Assembly: GCF_013359755.1 (NCBI RefSeq)
Contig: NZ_JABMCJ010000089.1
Location: 1-64,000, forward strand
Source of the DNA: Tardiphaga robiniae
GTDB taxonomy: Bacteria > Pseudomonadota > Alphaproteobacteria > Rhizobiales > Xanthobacteraceae
Length of the DNA: 64,000 nt
Direction of reading: 5' to 3'
The translations under genes and the position numbers were made by a program. Under the pieces are notes generated by a model. It ran no database searches, was not told the origin of the DNA, and worked only from the letters and a program-made list of their open reading frames with translations. Every line of letters begins with the position of its first letter. The first letter of the stretch is position 1. This document shows positions 35,873 through 44,967 of the stretch, piece after piece.

Positions 35873-37366
35873 TCAGGTGTTGATCCAGACCGCCTTGATG
35901 TTGAGATATTCGTCGACGTGGTGGACGCCGGACTCGCGTCCGTAGCCACTCATCTTGTAGCCGCCAAACGGCACGGCAGGATCCATCGCCTGATAGCAGT
36001 TGATCCAGACCGAGCCGGCCTGCAGGGACTTCGCGAGGCGATGCGCCTTGCTGACATCCCTGGTCCAGACGCCGCTGCCGAGGCCGAAGGTGGTGTTGTT
36101 GGCGCGCTGCACCAGTTCGTCCATGTCGGTGAAGGAGATCGCCGAAATCACCGGCCCGAAGATCTCTTCCTGCGCGATCTTCATGTTGTCCTGGACGTTG
36201 GCGAACACGGTCGGCTGCACGAAGAAGCCCTTCGACAATTCGCCGTCCATCAGGCGGCCACCGCCGGACAGCGCCTTGGCGCCTTCGCCGCTTCCGGTCG
36301 TGAGATAGCCGGTGACGCGGTCGAGTTGCTCCTTGGAGACCAGCGGCCCGAGCTGGATGCAGGGATCGACGCCGTTGCCGACCTTCAGCTTCTTGGCGAA
36401 TTCGGCGACGCGGCCGACGAATTCGTCATAGATCCTCTTTTCGACGAACAGGCGGGTGCCGGCGCTGCAGATCTGGCCGGAATTGGCGAACACCGCCATT
36501 GCGGCGCCTGGAACGGCGGCATCGAGGTCGGCGTCGGAGAACACGATGTTCGGCGACTTGCCGCCGAGTTCGAGCGAGACACGCTTGAGGTTGCCGGCCG
36601 AGGCGCGGATGATCGACTGGCCGGTGAAGTGGGAACCGGTGAAGGCGACCTTGTTGACGTCCATATGCGAGGCCAGCGCGGCGCCGGCGGTTTCGCCATA
36701 GCCCGGCACGACGTTGATGACGCCAGCCGGGAAGCCGGCTTCCAATGCGAGCTCTCCGAGGCGTAGCGAGGTCAGCGGGGCTTCTTCCGCCGGCTTCAGC
36801 ACAATGGTGCAGCCGGTGGCGATGGCAGGGCCGATCTTCCAGATGCTGGCCGACAGCGGCGAGTTCCACGGAATGATCGCGCCGACGACGCCGACGGGCT
36901 CCTTCAGCGTGTAGGAGAAGATTTCGCCCGGCAGTGAGTTTTCGATGGTCTCGCCGTAGATCAGCGTGGCCTGACCGGCATAGAAGCGGAGCATGCCGAG
37001 GATGCGCTGCTTGCCGGCGAAAGTGCGCATGACAGGCGCGCCCATATCGAGCGTATCGAGCAGAGCGAGTTCATCGAAATGCTTCTCGACAAGCTCGGCG
37101 AATTTCAGCAGCAGCGCCTGGCGCTCGTAAGGCTTGGCCTTGCTCCATGGGCCTTCGAAGGCGCGGCGGGCGGCGGCGACCGCAAGGTCGATATCCCCAG
37201 CGTCGCCTTCGGCAACGGTGGCAAGCAGTTCGCCGGTGGCTGGATTATGCGTTTCGAACTTCTTGCCGGATTGGGCGTCCTGCCATTTGCCGTCGATCAG
37301 CATCTGCTTGTAGGAGCCGTTCGCGTAGGGGTGCGCGGTGGCAGAGATTGGCTGCATCAAGCCCAT
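35873..37366 (-). CDS. Aldehyde dehydrogenase (NAD(P)+), paralog 1
   Basis: 497 residues, normal for the ALDH superfamily. The Glu of the LELGGKSPNIVF motif and catalytic Cys300 in NSGQICSAGTR are present, as is the cofactor-loop block PWNSPLSASIWKIGPAIATGCT. The C-terminal PFGGYKMSGYGRESG is typical of betaine-aldehyde or phenylacetaldehyde type enzymes. GGGAGGA stands before ATG 37366. It oxidises an aldehyde to an acid; the substrate is not known. It lies downstream of a class-I amidotransferase gene on the same strand; a second aldehyde dehydrogenase lies beyond that. Confidence 0.92.
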   Translation of the reverse strand: MGLMQPISATAHPYANGSYKQMLIDGKWQDAQSGKKFETHNPATGELLATVAEGDAGDIDLAVAAARRAFEGPWSKAKPYERQALLLKFAELVEKHFDELALLDTLDMGAPVMRTFAGKQRILGMLRFYAGQATLIYGETIENSLPGEIFSYTLKEPVGVVGAIIPWNSPLSASIWKIGPAIATGCTIVLKPAEEAPLTSLRLGELALEAGFPAGVINVVPGYGETAGAALASHMDVNKVAFTGSHFTGQSIIRASAGNLKRVSLELGGKSPNIVFSDADLDAAVPGAAMAVFANSGQICSAGTRLFVEKRIYDEFVGRVAEFAKKLKVGNGVDPCIQLGPLVSKEQLDRVTGYLTTGSGEGAKALSGGGRLMDGELSKGFFVQPTVFANVQDNMKIAQEEIFGPVISAISFTDMDELVQRANNTTFGLGSGVWTRDVSKAHRLAKSLQAGSVWINCYQAMDPAVPFGGYKMSGYGRESGVHHVDEYLNIKAVWINT

Positions 37367-37518
37367 AATGTGATCCTCCCGGACGTTTGATTGAAGTGTC
37401 GTTGTAGCGCGCGGAATATATCGTTTTCACGAAACGGGTAAAGGCGGGGAACCCGAAACGACTTGCATGGGAGGTCTTCGCGACCAATTCATGATCGTGA
37501 ATTGATGCTTGGAATCGT

Positions 37519-38232
37519 TCAACTGATCTCGTGGATCCAGCGCGTGAAAATGCGATCGGCCTGGGCTGGCAGTCGGTTGGCGACGGCAGCGGTGCTTGAA
37601 CGCAGTTGCGCGATGGGAATGCCGGCGGCGGCCAGTTCGACCGCGTGACCGACATACCATTCCTCGAGCTGCCGTGGATCGGCTTCGAGATGGAACTGCA
37701 GCGCCAGTGCATGGCGACCATAGGCAAAGGCCTGATTGTCATAGGCATCGTTCGAGGCCAGACGGATGGCACCCTCCGGCAGATCGAATGTGTCGCCATG
37801 CCAATGCAGAACGCTGGCGCCATCCTCCGCCAGTGGTGCAAGGCATGAGGCTGCGCCCTGCTTGGTCGGGGATACCTGGCCCCAGCCGATCTCCTTGATG
37901 TCGCCGGCATAGACGTGGGCGCCGAGTGCGCGGGCCATCAATTGTGCGCCAAGGCAGATGCCGAGCGTCGGGCGCTCCTGCGCGAGACGCCGTTCCAGCA
38001 GGGCGATCTCGCGCGTCAGGAACGGATAGGCGTCGGCCTCATAAACCCCGATGGGTCCGCCGAGGACGACGAGCAGATCGGCATCCACGATGGAGCGGTG
38101 CGACACATCGTCGATGGCGGCATCGCAGAACGAGACGTCCCATCCCTCACGATCCAGTACCGACGACAGCAGGCCCAGGTCCTCGAAAGCGACATGACGC
38201 AGGGCGACGGCAGAACGCCGGTGACGGTTCAT
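37519..38232 (-). CDS. Class-I glutamine amidotransferase-like protein
   Basis: 237 residues with the complete catalytic triad of the GATase class-I fold: nucleophile Cys93 (LGICLGAQLMA), His181 and Glu183 (LQFHLEADP). Stand-alone members include gamma-glutamyl-polyamine hydrolases and GMP-synthase-like proteins. With aldehyde dehydrogenases on both sides, a role in a polyamine route (gamma-glutamyl aminobutyraldehyde oxidation, then hydrolysis) is attractive; no gamma-glutamyl ligase is seen here. A strong palindrome lies 31 bases upstream (38263-38290). No classic Shine-Dalgarno is seen. Confidence 0.85.
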   Translation of the reverse strand: MNRHRRSAVALRHVAFEDLGLLSSVLDREGWDVSFCDAAIDDVSHRSIVDADLLVVLGGPIGVYEADAYPFLTREIALLERRLAQERPTLGICLGAQLMARALGAHVYAGDIKEIGWGQVSPTKQGAASCLAPLAEDGASVLHWHGDTFDLPEGAIRLASNDAYDNQAFAYGRHALALQFHLEADPRQLEEWYVGHAVELAAAGIPIAQLRSSTAAVANRLPAQADRIFTRWIHEIS

Positions 38233-38262
38233 GAAGAAGGACTCACACGCAATTGACCGGCA

Positions 38263-38290
38263 ATCGTTATATCCATAAGAATATAACGAT
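38263..38290. promoter_or_regulatory. Palindrome in the aldehyde dehydrogenase-amidotransferase gap
   Basis: Perfect 10-base arms ATCGTTATAT (38263-38272) and ATATAACGAT (38281-38290) with an eight-base spacer. It stands 31 bases before the amidotransferase start and 32 bases behind the aldehyde dehydrogenase stop. AT-rich arms and the spacing suit an operator better than a terminator. The half-site resembles ATATCGTT about 50 bases upstream of paralog 1. Confidence 0.6.
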
Positions 38291-38321
38291 CAACAACCAA
38301 TTGCGCGACGCACTACGCCCC

Positions 38322-39806
38322 TCAGACGTTGAGATTCATCCAGACGGCCTTGGGCTCGGTAAAGTTCTCCAGCGCGGCATCGCCATGCTCGCGGCCAAAG
38401 CCGGAATCGCGCGAGCCGCCCCAGGGGAGCCGGACATCCGTATAGCCATAGGTGTTGATCCAGACCGTGCCGGCCTTCACCTGTTTGGCGAAGCGCTGCA
38501 CACGGCCAATATCCGAGCTCCAGACTCCGGCGGCAAGGCTGTATTTGGTGCCATTGGCCTTGCTGATGGCATCGGCCTCGTCGAAGAACCTGATAATGCT
38601 GACGACCGGGCCGAAGATCTCCTCCTGCGAGACGCGCATTTCGTGGTCGACGTTGGCGAATACCGTAGGCGCGACGAAATAGCCGCGGTCGCCGATCCGG
38701 GTGCCGCCGGTCGTCACAGTCGCGCCTTCCTTGGTGCCGATATCGACATATTCCAGCACCCGCTTCATCTGCAGTTCGGAGACGATAGGTCCCATTGTCG
38801 TACCGGACAGCGCGGGATCGCCGACGCGGATGGCCTTGGCGCGGGTCGTCATGCGCTCCACGACCTCGTCATAGACCGACGCATGCGCGAGAATGCGCGA
38901 ACCGGCCGAGCAGACCTGGCCGGAATTGAAGAAGATGCCGGAAGCGGCCGCCTTGGTAGCGGAATCCAGGTCCGCGTCGTCGAAGATCACATTGGCCGAT
39001 TTGCCCCCGAGTTCGAGCGTGACGCGTTTCAGATTGCCGGCGGCGCCAGCGAGGATTTCGCGGCCGACGGTCGGCGATCCCGTGAAGGTGATCTTGTCAA
39101 TGTCGGGGTGATCGACCATGGCACGGCCGGCGGTCTTGCCAAATCCCGGCACGATATTCAGCGTGCCCGACGGCAGGCCGGCGTCCAGTGCCAGTTCGCC
39201 AATCCGCAGTGCCGAAAGCGGCGTGATCTCGGCCGGCTTCAGCACGACGGTGCAGCCACAGGCCAGCGCCGGTGCGATCTTCCACATCCCGATCATCAGC
39301 GGGAAATTCCATGGCACGATGGCGCCGACGACGCCGATCGGCTCACGCACCGTATAGGTCAGTGCGTCATGGCGCGCCGGGATCACCTGTCCGTTGATCT
39401 TGTCGGCCCAGCCCGCATAGTAGCGCAGCGTGTCGATGGCGGCAGGCAGGTCCTGGCGCTGCACGGCGGCGAGCGGCTTGCCGGTATCGAGACTTTCCAG
39501 CGCGATCAGTTCCTGCGCGTGATCTTCCAGCAGTTGTGCGAAACGCTGCAGCACGAGACCGCGATCGGCCGCGCGCATGCGGCCCCACGGACCCTCAAGC
39601 GCCTTGCGCGCCGCGCGGACCGCACGGTCGATATCGCCGCTGTCGGCTTGGGCGACAACGGCGATGATCTCGCCCGTCGCGGGATTGAGGACATCGAAAT
39701 ATCGGCCGGACAACGGCTCGACCTGCTGGCCGTCGATGAGGAGACGTTTGCGCGTCAGTTTCGACGATGCAGAAATGGCAAGATCGGCATGTGAGATCTC
39801 TGGCAT
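38322..39806 (-). CDS. Aldehyde dehydrogenase (NAD(P)+), paralog 2
   Basis: 494 residues. The LELGGKSANVIFDDAD motif with its general-base Glu and the catalytic Cys299 of NSGQVCSAGSR are in place. The N-terminal cofactor block PWNFPLMIGMWKIAPALACGCT matches betaine-aldehyde-type enzymes. ATG 39806 is preferred, as GGGAGGT precedes it at good spacing; an upstream in-frame start at 39851 would run into the promoter region of the divergent regulator. It is likely controlled by that ModE-like protein (inference). Confidence 0.92.
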   Translation of the reverse strand: MPEISHADLAISASSKLTRKRLLIDGQQVEPLSGRYFDVLNPATGEIIAVVAQADSGDIDRAVRAARKALEGPWGRMRAADRGLVLQRFAQLLEDHAQELIALESLDTGKPLAAVQRQDLPAAIDTLRYYAGWADKINGQVIPARHDALTYTVREPIGVVGAIVPWNFPLMIGMWKIAPALACGCTVVLKPAEITPLSALRIGELALDAGLPSGTLNIVPGFGKTAGRAMVDHPDIDKITFTGSPTVGREILAGAAGNLKRVTLELGGKSANVIFDDADLDSATKAAASGIFFNSGQVCSAGSRILAHASVYDEVVERMTTRAKAIRVGDPALSGTTMGPIVSELQMKRVLEYVDIGTKEGATVTTGGTRIGDRGYFVAPTVFANVDHEMRVSQEEIFGPVVSIIRFFDEADAISKANGTKYSLAAGVWSSDIGRVQRFAKQVKAGTVWINTYGYTDVRLPWGGSRDSGFGREHGDAALENFTEPKAVWMNLNV

Positions 39807-39935
39807 AGTGTATACCTCCCGATGTTTCGACGATCGGATCAGGAGGGGCATCGACAGTAAATATGAGAACGTGAGTCACGGCGCGGCGGCACATATGCAA
39901 TCGCGAACATAGGTGGCAGGGCGATAGGAAGCACG

Positions 39936-41012
39936 ATGCGCATCGATATCGAAACCATCTGGCGATTCCGCAAGCCGGGTTCGCGCCAGCCGACATCGGT
40001 GATGCTCGGCTTTCTCAAGGACATCAACGAAACCGGCAAGCTGACGCTCGCGGCCAGCCGCAACCAGCTGTCCTACCGCCATGCGTGGAGCCTGGTGAAT
40101 GACTGGTCGGCCTTCTTCGGCGTGCCGGTGGTCGAGCGGAGCAAGGGCAAGGGCACCAAGCTGACGGCATTTGGCGAGAAACTGGTCTGGGCCGGCGAAC
40201 GGCTGGAAGCGCGGCTCGGACCGCAGCTCGACAATCTGGCGCAGGAACTGGCGACCGAACTCAAGGAGCTGCTGCCCAACCATCCTGCGGTCATCCGCGT
40301 TCATGCCAGTCACGGTTTTGCCGTGTCGAAATTGCGCGAGATGCTGAACACCACGGCGGGCACGGGCATCGATCTGCGCTATGTCAGCAACCAGACCTCG
40401 CTGGTGTCGCTGGCGCATAACACCTGCGATCTCGCCGGCGTGCATCTGCCGCGCGGCGAATTGCGCAAGCGCAGCGTCAATGCCTGCAAGGAGTGGGTCG
40501 ACAACCGCGTCCATCGCGTTGTCGGTTTCGCGACCCGCGAAATGGGGCTGATGGTGAAGCCGGGTAATCCGCTGCGCATCACCTCCATGGAAGCGCTAAT
40601 CAATCCCGCGATCCGCTTCGTCAACCGCGATCAGGATTCCGGCACGGGATTGCTGTTCGATCAGCTGCTTCGTCAACACAAGATCGATCCCGAGCAGATC
40701 AACGGTTATCAGCAGGTGGAGTTCACCCATGCGGCCGTCGCCGCTTATGTCGCTAGCGACATGGCCGACGTCGCCTTCGGCGTCGAGGCTGCGGCGCGGC
40801 AATTCGGGCTGGATTTCGTGCGGTTGCTGACCGAGGATTATTATTTCGTTTGCCGCGAGACGCTGCTCGACCAGGAGCCGATGAAGCATATCCTCGCATT
40901 GCTGCGCAGCGCAGAGTTTCATGACGTGCTGGTCAAGCTGCCTGGCTATGCCGCGTCGGACACCGGCGCGATCAAGACCGTGAACGAGGTGTTTCACGGG
41001 AAGAAGTCGTAG
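39936..41012 (+). CDS. ModE-like HTH regulator with periplasmic-binding-fold sensor
   Basis: 358 residues in two parts. Residues 1-115 form a winged helix with the ModE/LysR-type motif GFLKDINETGKLTLAAS, then NQLSYRHAWSLVNDWSAFFGVPVVER and KGKGTKLTAFGEKLV. Residues about 125-345 form a binding-protein-like domain (HASHGFAVSKLREML, later NRDQDSGTGLLFDQLLRQ, DMADVAFGVEAAARQFGLDFV) of the kind found in archaeal-style molybdate or substrate binding proteins. It would thus be a one-component sensor. It is divergent from aldehyde dehydrogenase paralog 2. The natural ligand could be molybdate/tungstate or an organic compound; neither can be chosen from sequence. Confidence 0.82.
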   Translation: MRIDIETIWRFRKPGSRQPTSVMLGFLKDINETGKLTLAASRNQLSYRHAWSLVNDWSAFFGVPVVERSKGKGTKLTAFGEKLVWAGERLEARLGPQLDNLAQELATELKELLPNHPAVIRVHASHGFAVSKLREMLNTTAGTGIDLRYVSNQTSLVSLAHNTCDLAGVHLPRGELRKRSVNACKEWVDNRVHRVVGFATREMGLMVKPGNPLRITSMEALINPAIRFVNRDQDSGTGLLFDQLLRQHKIDPEQINGYQQVEFTHAAVAAYVASDMADVAFGVEAAARQFGLDFVRLLTEDYYFVCRETLLDQEPMKHILALLRSAEFHDVLVKLPGYAASDTGAIKTVNEVFHGKKS

Positions 41013-41119
41013 CCATGCGCGAACGGACGCCTGTCCATGCGTTAGCGCTGTTGTGAGATGCCAAGACGCGCGTTGATGCTATACGCATTTGCGCAAACCT
41101 CCCAGTTCTGGAGAACATC

Positions 41120-41971
41120 ATGTCCCATCCCGCTCTGTCCGCAGGTTCTGTTGCCGTCGTTACTGGAGGTGCGTCTGGCATCGGCTTGGCCGCAGCGACG
41201 GCGTTTGCGCGACTGGGAATGCGCATCTGCATCGTGGATCTTGGCGAGGATCGTTTGGCTGAGGCGGCTGGCAAGATCGCCGGTGCGGCGCGCGGTGAGC
41301 GTGACGATGTCATGACCGCCGCGGTCGATGTCAGTGACGTCGGCGTGATGACCAGACTCGCGGTCGATGTGCAGGCCCGTTTCGGCGGCTGCGATGTGCT
41401 GATGAACAATGCCGGCATTCAGGTGCCGACCTCGGCGCTCGGTCCGCGCGAGAATTGGGAGCGGCTGCTCGGCGTCAATCTGTGGGGCATCGTCAATGGT
41501 TGTCAGGCCTTCGCTGTGGACATGGTCGCGCGCAAGCGGCCGGGCCTGATCATCAATACGGGCTCCAAGCAGGGCATCACAACGCCGCCCGGCAATCCCG
41601 CCTACAATGTCTCCAAGGCCGGTGTGAAAGCCTATACCGAAGCGCTGGCGCACGAGCTGCGCAACACCGAGGGATGTCAGGTCTCCGCACATCTGCTGAT
41701 CCCCGGCTTTGTCTTCACGCCGCTCGCGGCTGGCGGGCGCAGCGAGAAGCCGGATGCAGCGTGGACAGCCGAGCAGACCGTGGACTTCATGATGCAACGG
41801 CTCGACGCCGGCGACTTCTATATCCTGTGCCCGGACAACGACGTGCCGCGCGCACTCGACGAACGCCGCATGTTGTGGGCCATCGGCGACGTCGTGGAAA
41901 ATCGACCGGCGCTGTCGCGCTGGCATCCCGATTATGCCGATGCCTTCGCCGAATTCGTGAAACGCAAATAG
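41120..41971 (+). CDS. SDR family oxidoreductase
   Basis: 283 residues. The cofactor motif GGASGIG, the NNAGIQ block and the active-site Tyr162 and Lys166 (AYNVSKAG) are intact; the catalytic Ser lies in INTGSKQG. Asp after the second beta strand (CIVDLGED) suggests NAD. It is followed after 20 bases by an aldo/keto reductase, so the pair probably acts on the same alcohol/carbonyl compound. The 107-base gap before it holds no clear regulatory motif. Confidence 0.9.
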   Translation: MSHPALSAGSVAVVTGGASGIGLAAATAFARLGMRICIVDLGEDRLAEAAGKIAGAARGERDDVMTAAVDVSDVGVMTRLAVDVQARFGGCDVLMNNAGIQVPTSALGPRENWERLLGVNLWGIVNGCQAFAVDMVARKRPGLIINTGSKQGITTPPGNPAYNVSKAGVKAYTEALAHELRNTEGCQVSAHLLIPGFVFTPLAAGGRSEKPDAAWTAEQTVDFMMQRLDAGDFYILCPDNDVPRALDERRMLWAIGDVVENRPALSRWHPDYADAFAEFVKRK

Positions 41972-41991
41972 AACAACAAGGGAGAAACGCA

Positions 41992-42972
41992 GTGGATTAC
42001 GTGAAATTTGGAAACACCGGCCTGGACGTCTCGCGTCTGTGTCTGGGCTGCATGACCTATGGCGTCTCCGATCGCGGCGCGCATGCATGGACGCTGGACG
42101 AGGACAAGAGCCGGCCGCTGATCAAGCAGGCGATTGAGCTCGGCATCAATTTCTTCGACACGGCGAATGTCTATTCGGATGGCACCTCGGAAGAGATCGT
42201 CGGTCGCGCGCTGAAGGACTTCACGCGCCGTGACGATGTGGTGCTGGCGACCAAGGTCTTCAACCGGATGCGGCCGGGACCGAACGGGGCAGGCCTGTCG
42301 CGCAAGGCGATCATGACCGAGGTCGATCACAGCCTGCGCCGGCTCGGCACCGATTATATCGATCTCTATCAGATCCATCGTCTCGACAAGAACACGCCCA
42401 TCGAGGAGACGCTGGAGGCGCTGCACGACCTCGTGAAAGCCGGCAAGGTTCGCTATATCGGTGCGTCCAGCATGTATGCGTGGCAATTCTCCAAGGCGCT
42501 GTATACGTCGCGGCTGAACGGCTGGACTGAATTTGTCAGCATGCAGAACCATGTCAATCTGCTGAACCGCGAGGAAGAGCGCGAGATGCTGCCGCTCTGC
42601 GCCGACCAGAAGATCGCGGTCATGCCGTGGAGCCCGCTGGCGCGCGGGCGCCTGACGCGGGCCTGGGACGAGACCAGCGAGCGTCAAAATACCGATGAAT
42701 TCGGCAAAACGCTCTATGTGCAGTCCGAGGAGTCCGATCGCAAGATCGTCGAGCAGGTTGCTGCCGTCGCCAAGGCGCGCGGCGTTCCGCAGGCGCAGGT
42801 CGCGATGGCCTGGCTGCTGCAGAAAAAAGGCATCACGTCACCGATCATCGGTGCATCGAAGCCGGCGCATCTGACGGATGCTGTGGCGGCGCTGTCGTTG
42901 AAGCTGACGAGTGAGGAGATCGCCTCGCTCGAAGCGCCCTATGTGCCGCATGCGGTGGCGGGGTTCGGTTAG
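41992..42972 (+). CDS. Aldo/keto reductase
   Basis: 326 residues of the AKR superfamily (YajO/Tas-like group). The catalytic tetrad is complete: D56 and Y61 (FFDTANVY), K88 (LATKVF) and H129 (YQIHRLD). The GTG start at 41992 is chosen because GGGAGA lies just before it and the first residues (DYVKFGNTGLDVSRLCLG) match the family's N-terminus; the open frame continues upstream only as a shadow of the SDR gene. It reduces aldehydes or ketones with NADPH. Behind it stands a REP-like element. Confidence 0.9.
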   Translation: MDYVKFGNTGLDVSRLCLGCMTYGVSDRGAHAWTLDEDKSRPLIKQAIELGINFFDTANVYSDGTSEEIVGRALKDFTRRDDVVLATKVFNRMRPGPNGAGLSRKAIMTEVDHSLRRLGTDYIDLYQIHRLDKNTPIEETLEALHDLVKAGKVRYIGASSMYAWQFSKALYTSRLNGWTEFVSMQNHVNLLNREEEREMLPLCADQKIAVMPWSPLARGRLTRAWDETSERQNTDEFGKTLYVQSEESDRKIVEQVAAVAKARGVPQAQVAMAWLLQKKGITSPIIGASKPAHLTDAVAALSLKLTSEEIASLEAPYVPHAVAGFG

Positions 42973-43023
42973 CGTTGGCTTTAGAAAGCTAGAATCGATG
43001 GTGATGCGCTCGCACCCCTCCTC

Positions 43024-43120
43024 ACGTCATTGCCGGGCTTGACCCGGCAATCCAACTTCAGGCCGCATGTTCGAGCGTTGGGCGAGGATGGATATGCGGG
43101 TCAAGCCCGCGTATGACGAC
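43024..43120. repeat. REP-like palindromic element
   Basis: CGTCATTGCCGGGCTTGACC at the left and GCGGGTCAAGCCCGCGTATG at the right carry palindromes (TTGCCGGG-CTTGA-CCCGGCAA; GCGGG-TCAA-GCCCGC). The style matches the 271-360 element. It fills the gap between the aldo/keto reductase and the convergent aldehyde dehydrogenase and may stop transcription of both. Confidence 0.65.
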
Positions 43121-43164
43121 CGAGTGGAGGGGCGCCTTGCCTGTCTAATGAAACGACGTTCGTC

Positions 43165-44667
43165 TCAGCTATACCGCTTCTCGTGCCCATCATCGGCATA
43201 CCAGTCGAACGGCTCGTCCGAGAGATTGACGATCACGTTCTGGATCTGGGTATATTCCTCATAGGCGACAATGCCGTTCTCGCGGCCGATGCCGCTCATC
43301 TTGAAGCCGCCCCAGGGCGAGCAGGGATCGATGCGGTGGTGGTCGTTGATCCAGACGATGCCACTCTCCAGCCGATGCGCCACACGGTGGGCGCGGGTGA
43401 CGTCACGAGTCCAGATCGAGGTGGCCAAACCAAATTCGGTGCCGTTGGACAGCGCGATCGCTTCCTCTTCGGTATCGAACGGAATGACGACGACCACCGG
43501 CCCGAAGATCTCTTCCTGCGCGATTCGCATATTGCCGGTCACGCCGGTGAAGATGGTCGGTTGATGATAATAGCCGCTTTCGAAGGCCTTGCCGTCCGGA
43601 CGTTTGCCGCCGGCGGCAAGCGTCGCGCCTTCCTCGAGTCCGATCTTGACGTAGCGTTCGGTCAGCTCGCGCTGCTTCGCCGAGACCAGCGGGCCCATCT
43701 GCGTCGCCATGTCCTGCGGATCGCCGATGCGGATCATATTGGTTCGGCGCACCAGCTCTGCGACGACGGCGTCATGCACCGAACGCTGCACCAGTAGCCG
43801 AGCACCCTGCACACAGGTCTGGCCGGTTGCGATGAAGGACGCGAACAGCGCGGCTGCGACGCCGCGCTCGATCGGCGTATCGTCGAACAGGATGACCGCT
43901 GCCTTGCCGCCAAGTTCGGCCGCGACCTTGGTGAGGTTCGCGCCCGCCAGTGATGCCACCATCTTGCCGGTCTCGGTGCCGCCGGTGAGGTCGATCTTCT
44001 TGATGCGCTTGCTGGTGGTCAGCGCCTTGCCGGCGGTCGCACCATAGCCGGGCACGACATTATAGACGCCGTCGGGCACGCCGGCTTCCTTGAAGATGTC
44101 GCCGAGCAGCAGCGGTGTAATCGGCGCCAGTTCGCTGGGCTTCACCACCATCGTATTGCCGGCCGCCATCGACGGCGCGATCTTCTTGGTGAGGATCAGG
44201 AGCGGATGATTCCATGGCGTCACATGGCCGACGACGCCGAGCGGGACCCGGCGGGTATAATTCAGGAAGTTGCCGCCGAACGGCGGCACGGTGTCCTCAT
44301 GAGTGCGCGCCAGAGCGCCGAAATAGCGAAACCATTCCGGCAGCCGGCCTAGCTGGGCGGTCATTTCGCGGCGGGCGCGGCCGATCTGGTCGACCTCGAT
44401 GGTCACCAGTTCGGGGAGCTTTTTGGCCAGAAGTTCGCCAGCCCGGTGCATGATGTCGCCGCGGACCGCGCCCGGTGTCGCCGCCCAGATTTTGCCGGCG
44501 CGTTCGGCGGCGTCGATGGCCAGATCGATATCCTTTTCGTCCCCCTCGGCGACATCGGCCAGATGGCTGCAGTCCTTCGGGTTCTCGATCTTGATGGTGC
44601 GGCCGGTCGAGGCTGGCTGAAACCGGCCATTGATATAAAGCCCGAACGGGCGACCATCGTTCATCAT
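43165..44667 (-). CDS. Aldehyde dehydrogenase (NAD(P)+), paralog 3
   Basis: About 500 residues, more divergent from paralogs 1 and 2 than they are from each other. The Glu sits in VAAELGGKAAVILFDD and the catalytic Cys285 in ATGQTCVQGARLL (LFASFIATG before it). The cofactor block reads PWNHPLLILTKKIAPSMAAGNT, as in aldehyde dehydrogenases for aromatic or hydroxylated substrates. The start may be ATG 44667 or 44664, with AAGGA upstream; ATG 44673 is too near the ribosome site. It is transcribed alone and convergent with the aldo/keto reductase. Confidence 0.9.
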   Translation of the reverse strand: MMNDGRPFGLYINGRFQPASTGRTIKIENPKDCSHLADVAEGDEKDIDLAIDAAERAGKIWAATPGAVRGDIMHRAGELLAKKLPELVTIEVDQIGRARREMTAQLGRLPEWFRYFGALARTHEDTVPPFGGNFLNYTRRVPLGVVGHVTPWNHPLLILTKKIAPSMAAGNTMVVKPSELAPITPLLLGDIFKEAGVPDGVYNVVPGYGATAGKALTTSKRIKKIDLTGGTETGKMVASLAGANLTKVAAELGGKAAVILFDDTPIERGVAAALFASFIATGQTCVQGARLLVQRSVHDAVVAELVRRTNMIRIGDPQDMATQMGPLVSAKQRELTERYVKIGLEEGATLAAGGKRPDGKAFESGYYHQPTIFTGVTGNMRIAQEEIFGPVVVVIPFDTEEEAIALSNGTEFGLATSIWTRDVTRAHRVAHRLESGIVWINDHHRIDPCSPWGGFKMSGIGRENGIVAYEEYTQIQNVIVNLSDEPFDWYADDGHEKRYS

Positions 44668-44967
44668 TGGCATGTCCTTGAATTTTCATCGTGATCGGCC
44701 TGACGGCGGTAGCCGGTTCGGCGGGCTATGACTAATCAGAAACAGGTGATTTTGCGATCAACGCGCGGTTGCAGCGCGGTGATTGAAACGGGTCGCTTAA
44801 ACCGATTGCAGAAAGTCGCTTGTGGATTCTTTGAGCCCGGAAAGGCGCTCTTAACCGGTACTCATGCACGTTGGCGACGACGCCGAGGACTCCGGTATCG
44901 TTTAATATTGACGCAACGCTTAGCCGATTATTGAAGGCAACCGAAAGCGCGGCAGGAGATTTTTTCA

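Noticed and set aside
38253-39794. 513-codon plus-strand frame
   Set aside because: Antisense of aldehyde dehydrogenase paralog 2; no family features.
41455-41991. Long N-terminal extension of the aldo/keto reductase frame
   Set aside because: This part overlaps the SDR gene in another frame; the reductase family N-terminus and a ribosome site are at GTG 41992.
44728-44934. 68-codon plus-strand frame before the small acidic protein gene
   Set aside because: No ribosome site, Arg-rich low-complexity tail and no protein-like pattern.
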